Positions 33,071 to 34,100 of a stretch of 34,100 bases of DNA are shown here, one piece after another (the stretch's first letter is position 1; each line of letters opens with the position of its first letter). A program made the translations under genes and the position numbers. The stretch comes from Proteiniclasticum ruminis (lineage in GTDB: Bacteria; Bacillota; Clostridia; Clostridiales; Clostridiaceae), in assembly GCF_900115135.1 (NCBI RefSeq), contig NZ_FOVK01000018.1, positions 1 through 34,100 on the forward strand. Reading direction: 5' to 3'. The notes beneath the pieces are model-generated. The model ran no database searches, was not told the origin of the DNA, and worked only from the letters and a program-made list of their open reading frames with translations.

Positions 33071-33252
33071 ATAAATTAACAATAACACCATTTGTTTTAT
33101 TTGTAAAGGTTAATCATGAAGAGTTCTGAAATTTTATCTGTTTGTTAATGTGTGCATGACGGGCCGCCCCCCAGCGCTTCGTATCTCGAATCATTATGAG
33201 GAGTTCTTATAATGCTCTTCATTTGCTGCTTTAGTAATGTTATTGGGTCATA

Positions 33253-33318
33253 CGCAACCATTGGTTGCGAAAATTCAAGCCCTTCTTTCTGGTTTCGCAA
33301 CCAAAAGTCCACTATACT
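33253..33318 (+). promoter_or_regulatory. XRE gene promoter with CGCAACCA operators
   Basis: A perfect palindrome CGCAACCA-T-TGGTTGCG (33253-33269) and a third copy of CGCAACCA (33296-33303) precede a good -10 box TATACT (33313-33318). The third copy falls within the -35/-10 spacer. This is the usual layout for an autorepressing XRE protein. Confidence 0.6.
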
Positions 33319-33347
33319 GAAGATATCAAAGAAAAAGAGGTGGATCT

Positions 33348-33938
33348 ATGAAACTGAATGAAAAGATATTCTATCTTAGAAAAAAAGAAGGCTACTCTCA
33401 GGAAGCCCTGGCAGAAAAACTAGGGGTTTCCCGTCAGGCTGTGAGCAAATGGGAAAACGGCGATGCGGATCCTGAAATCTCAAAACTGAAACTGATGGCA
33501 GATCTCTTTGGGGTCACCACGGACTGGCTCCTTTCTGATAACGGCATAGAGGTGAAACGCAGCACATCCTCCTCTCCTCAGCCGTCTGCTGCTTCCTCCA
33601 TGCCCTCCTGGGTGGAGAACCTGCCGAGCATCATGGCAAAGATGATCAAGAGATACGGATGGATTGTTGGGCTCTATGTGGCATTTTCCGGAGCGGCCAT
33701 CGCAGGATTGGGCTTTCTCGCACGATTCATGACAAAAAGGATGTTTGGACTGTTCGGCTCTCCTGGTGATGATCTATTTGGTCAAGATCCAGTATTCATA
33801 GAGTTTGCCACAAGAAACCCCGTGTCTGTCATGGGCTCTGTCTTCATTCTCATTGGCTCTGTTCTCTTTATTTCTGGCATCCTCATCGCTGTAGCTTTAA
33901 AAAGATATGCCCAGAGGGAGAATCACGAAAAGCAGTAA
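33348..33938 (+). CDS. XRE-family regulator with C-terminal membrane helices
   Basis: 196 residues. A helix-turn-helix domain (about 1-66; YSQEALAEKLGVSRQAVSKWENGDADPEISKLKLMADLFGV) of the Xre/SinR type is followed by a serine- and proline-rich linker and two membrane helices (about 108-126 and 161-183) with a short basic tail. Membrane-tethered XRE proteins of this kind are common in Bacillota, and their signals are mostly unknown. AGAGGTGG lies upstream of the ATG. It is divergent from the dehydratase operon, but its own palindrome differs from the shared GntR-type site, so I see no sign that it controls that operon. Confidence 0.87.
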   Translation: MKLNEKIFYLRKKEGYSQEALAEKLGVSRQAVSKWENGDADPEISKLKLMADLFGVTTDWLLSDNGIEVKRSTSSSPQPSAASSMPSWVENLPSIMAKMIKRYGWIVGLYVAFSGAAIAGLGFLARFMTKRMFGLFGSPGDDLFGQDPVFIEFATRNPVSVMGSVFILIGSVLFISGILIAVALKRYAQRENHEKQ

Positions 33939-34005
33939 TCCTTATGAAAAACTCTCTAGAGCTGCACATTCACTGATTCTTAGATGAAAAAGAGGAACCT
34001 CTTAC

Positions 34006-34100
34006 ACAATGTCATTAAGTTAAGAAAATCAGCGTATGGAAACATGCGCTGATTTTTTTGCAGATTTTTTTAAAGAAAAGCTTGACATTCATCAGCAAAA
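34006..34100 (+). mobile_element. Left end of a probable second insertion sequence (cut by window edge)
   Basis: ACAATGTCATTAAGTTAA (34006-34023) is the exact reverse complement of 686-703 at the right end of the left-hand element. Just inside it are a strong terminator hairpin and a TTGACA (34082-34087) that could be the -35 box of a transposase promoter. The transposase itself would start beyond the window, so the assignment rests on the repeat alone. Confidence 0.55.
34026..34059 (+). terminator. Strong terminator hairpin
   Basis: AAATCAGCGTATG (34026-34038) pairs with CATGCGCTGATTT (34043-34055) over 13 positions with one G-U pair and a GAAA loop, followed by T residues to 34059. It can end the XRE transcript, and if the element assignment is right it also shields the transposase from outside transcription. 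Confidence 0.85.

Larger units (their letters stand above)
32922..33347. other. Regulatory intergenic region between the dehydratase operon and the XRE gene
   Basis: About 430 bases without a gene. From left to right it holds an AT-rich leader of the operon (32922-33010), the operon promoter and operator (33015-33070), an AT-rich stretch with one more TTTGTAAA (33100-33107), an unusual GC-rich patch (about 33160-33180), a small stem ATTATGAG (33193-33200) / CTTATAAT (33206-33213) of unclear role, and the XRE operator and promoter (33253-33318). Confidence 0.6.

Noticed and set aside
34082-34100. TTGACA near the right edge as a complete promoter
   Set aside because: The -10 region lies outside the window, so only a possible -35 box can be noted.
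1-34100. CRISPR arrays, tRNA, rRNA and riboswitches
   Set aside because: No regularly spaced repeats, no cloverleaf or rRNA-like sequence and no recognisable riboswitch core was seen in any intergenic region.

Overview
The window looks like a chromosomal segment of a low-to-mid GC, anaerobic, amino-acid-fermenting member of the Clostridia (Bacillota). The basis is strong Gram-positive-type ribosome binding sites (AGGAGG variants), compact hairpin plus T-tract terminators, an oxygen-labile 2-hydroxyacyl-CoA dehydratase system, a ferredoxin-fused electron-transferring flavoprotein, an L-cysteine desulfidase-like protein and several Fe-S oxidoreductases. No rRNA, tRNA, CRISPR array or replication origin was seen. 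Species cannot be named from sequence reading alone.

Layout. 1-703: the 3' part of an insertion sequence (YREK-type DDE transposase) with its right end. 739-2899: a tandem P-II-like protein and its overlapping partner, a duplicated DUF1538 membrane protein. 2948-6365: small envelope or unknown genes (DUF1413-like, a two-helix-pair membrane protein, an Ig-like lipoprotein, a LURP-one/YxjI-like protein, a signal-peptide and membrane-anchored surface protein). 6509-11089: CyuA/CdsB-like cysteine desulfidase, an FNR-type regulator with four conserved cysteines, and a CACHE-type sensor with a degenerate GGDEF and an intact EAL domain. 11588-17943: a redox block made of an 894-residue Fe-S/flavin oxidoreductase with an upstream polytopic membrane protein, divergent from an AraC regulator, then an Old Yellow Enzyme and a GNAT acetyltransferase. 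18057-19558: a nucleoside/guanine deaminase-like enzyme and a heliorhodopsin. 19724-32909: the main metabolic island. 33348-33938: an XRE regulator with membrane helices. 34006-34100: the beginning of what looks like a second insertion sequence of the same family.

Metabolic island. Ten same-strand genes (32909 down to 21792), with gaps of no more than 37 bp, encode a reductive branch for 2-hydroxyacids: activator (hadI/fldI-like), two dehydratase subunits (hadB/C, fldB/C-like), a YkvI-family transporter, an acyl-CoA ligase (fldL/carB-like), an acyl-CoA dehydrogenase (acdA/carC-like), EtfB, EtfA with two N-terminal [4Fe-4S] clusters (carE-like), a YczE-type membrane protein and a family III CoA-transferase (hadA/fldA-like). 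A YiaK/LDH2-family reductase and a GntR/FCD regulator are next to it. The inferred flow is 2-oxoacid to 2-hydroxyacid to 2-hydroxyacyl-CoA to 2-enoyl-CoA to acyl-CoA, with CoA recycled by the transferase and ferredoxin reduced by the bifurcating Etf. The ferredoxin could in turn feed the activator. The acid used (aliphatic or aromatic) cannot be decided here.

Regulation. The 12-mer TTACTTGTAAAC occurs in the GntR/YiaK divergent promoter region and again inside a large palindrome overlapping the likely operon promoter, so one regulator may control both units. Other highlights are heliorhodopsin in an apparently anaerobic genome, with repeated TCACATTA sites in front of it; a perfect 12-bp-arm hairpin touching the Shine-Dalgarno of the 15124 gene; and an exact 18-bp inverted repeat at the two edges of the window.
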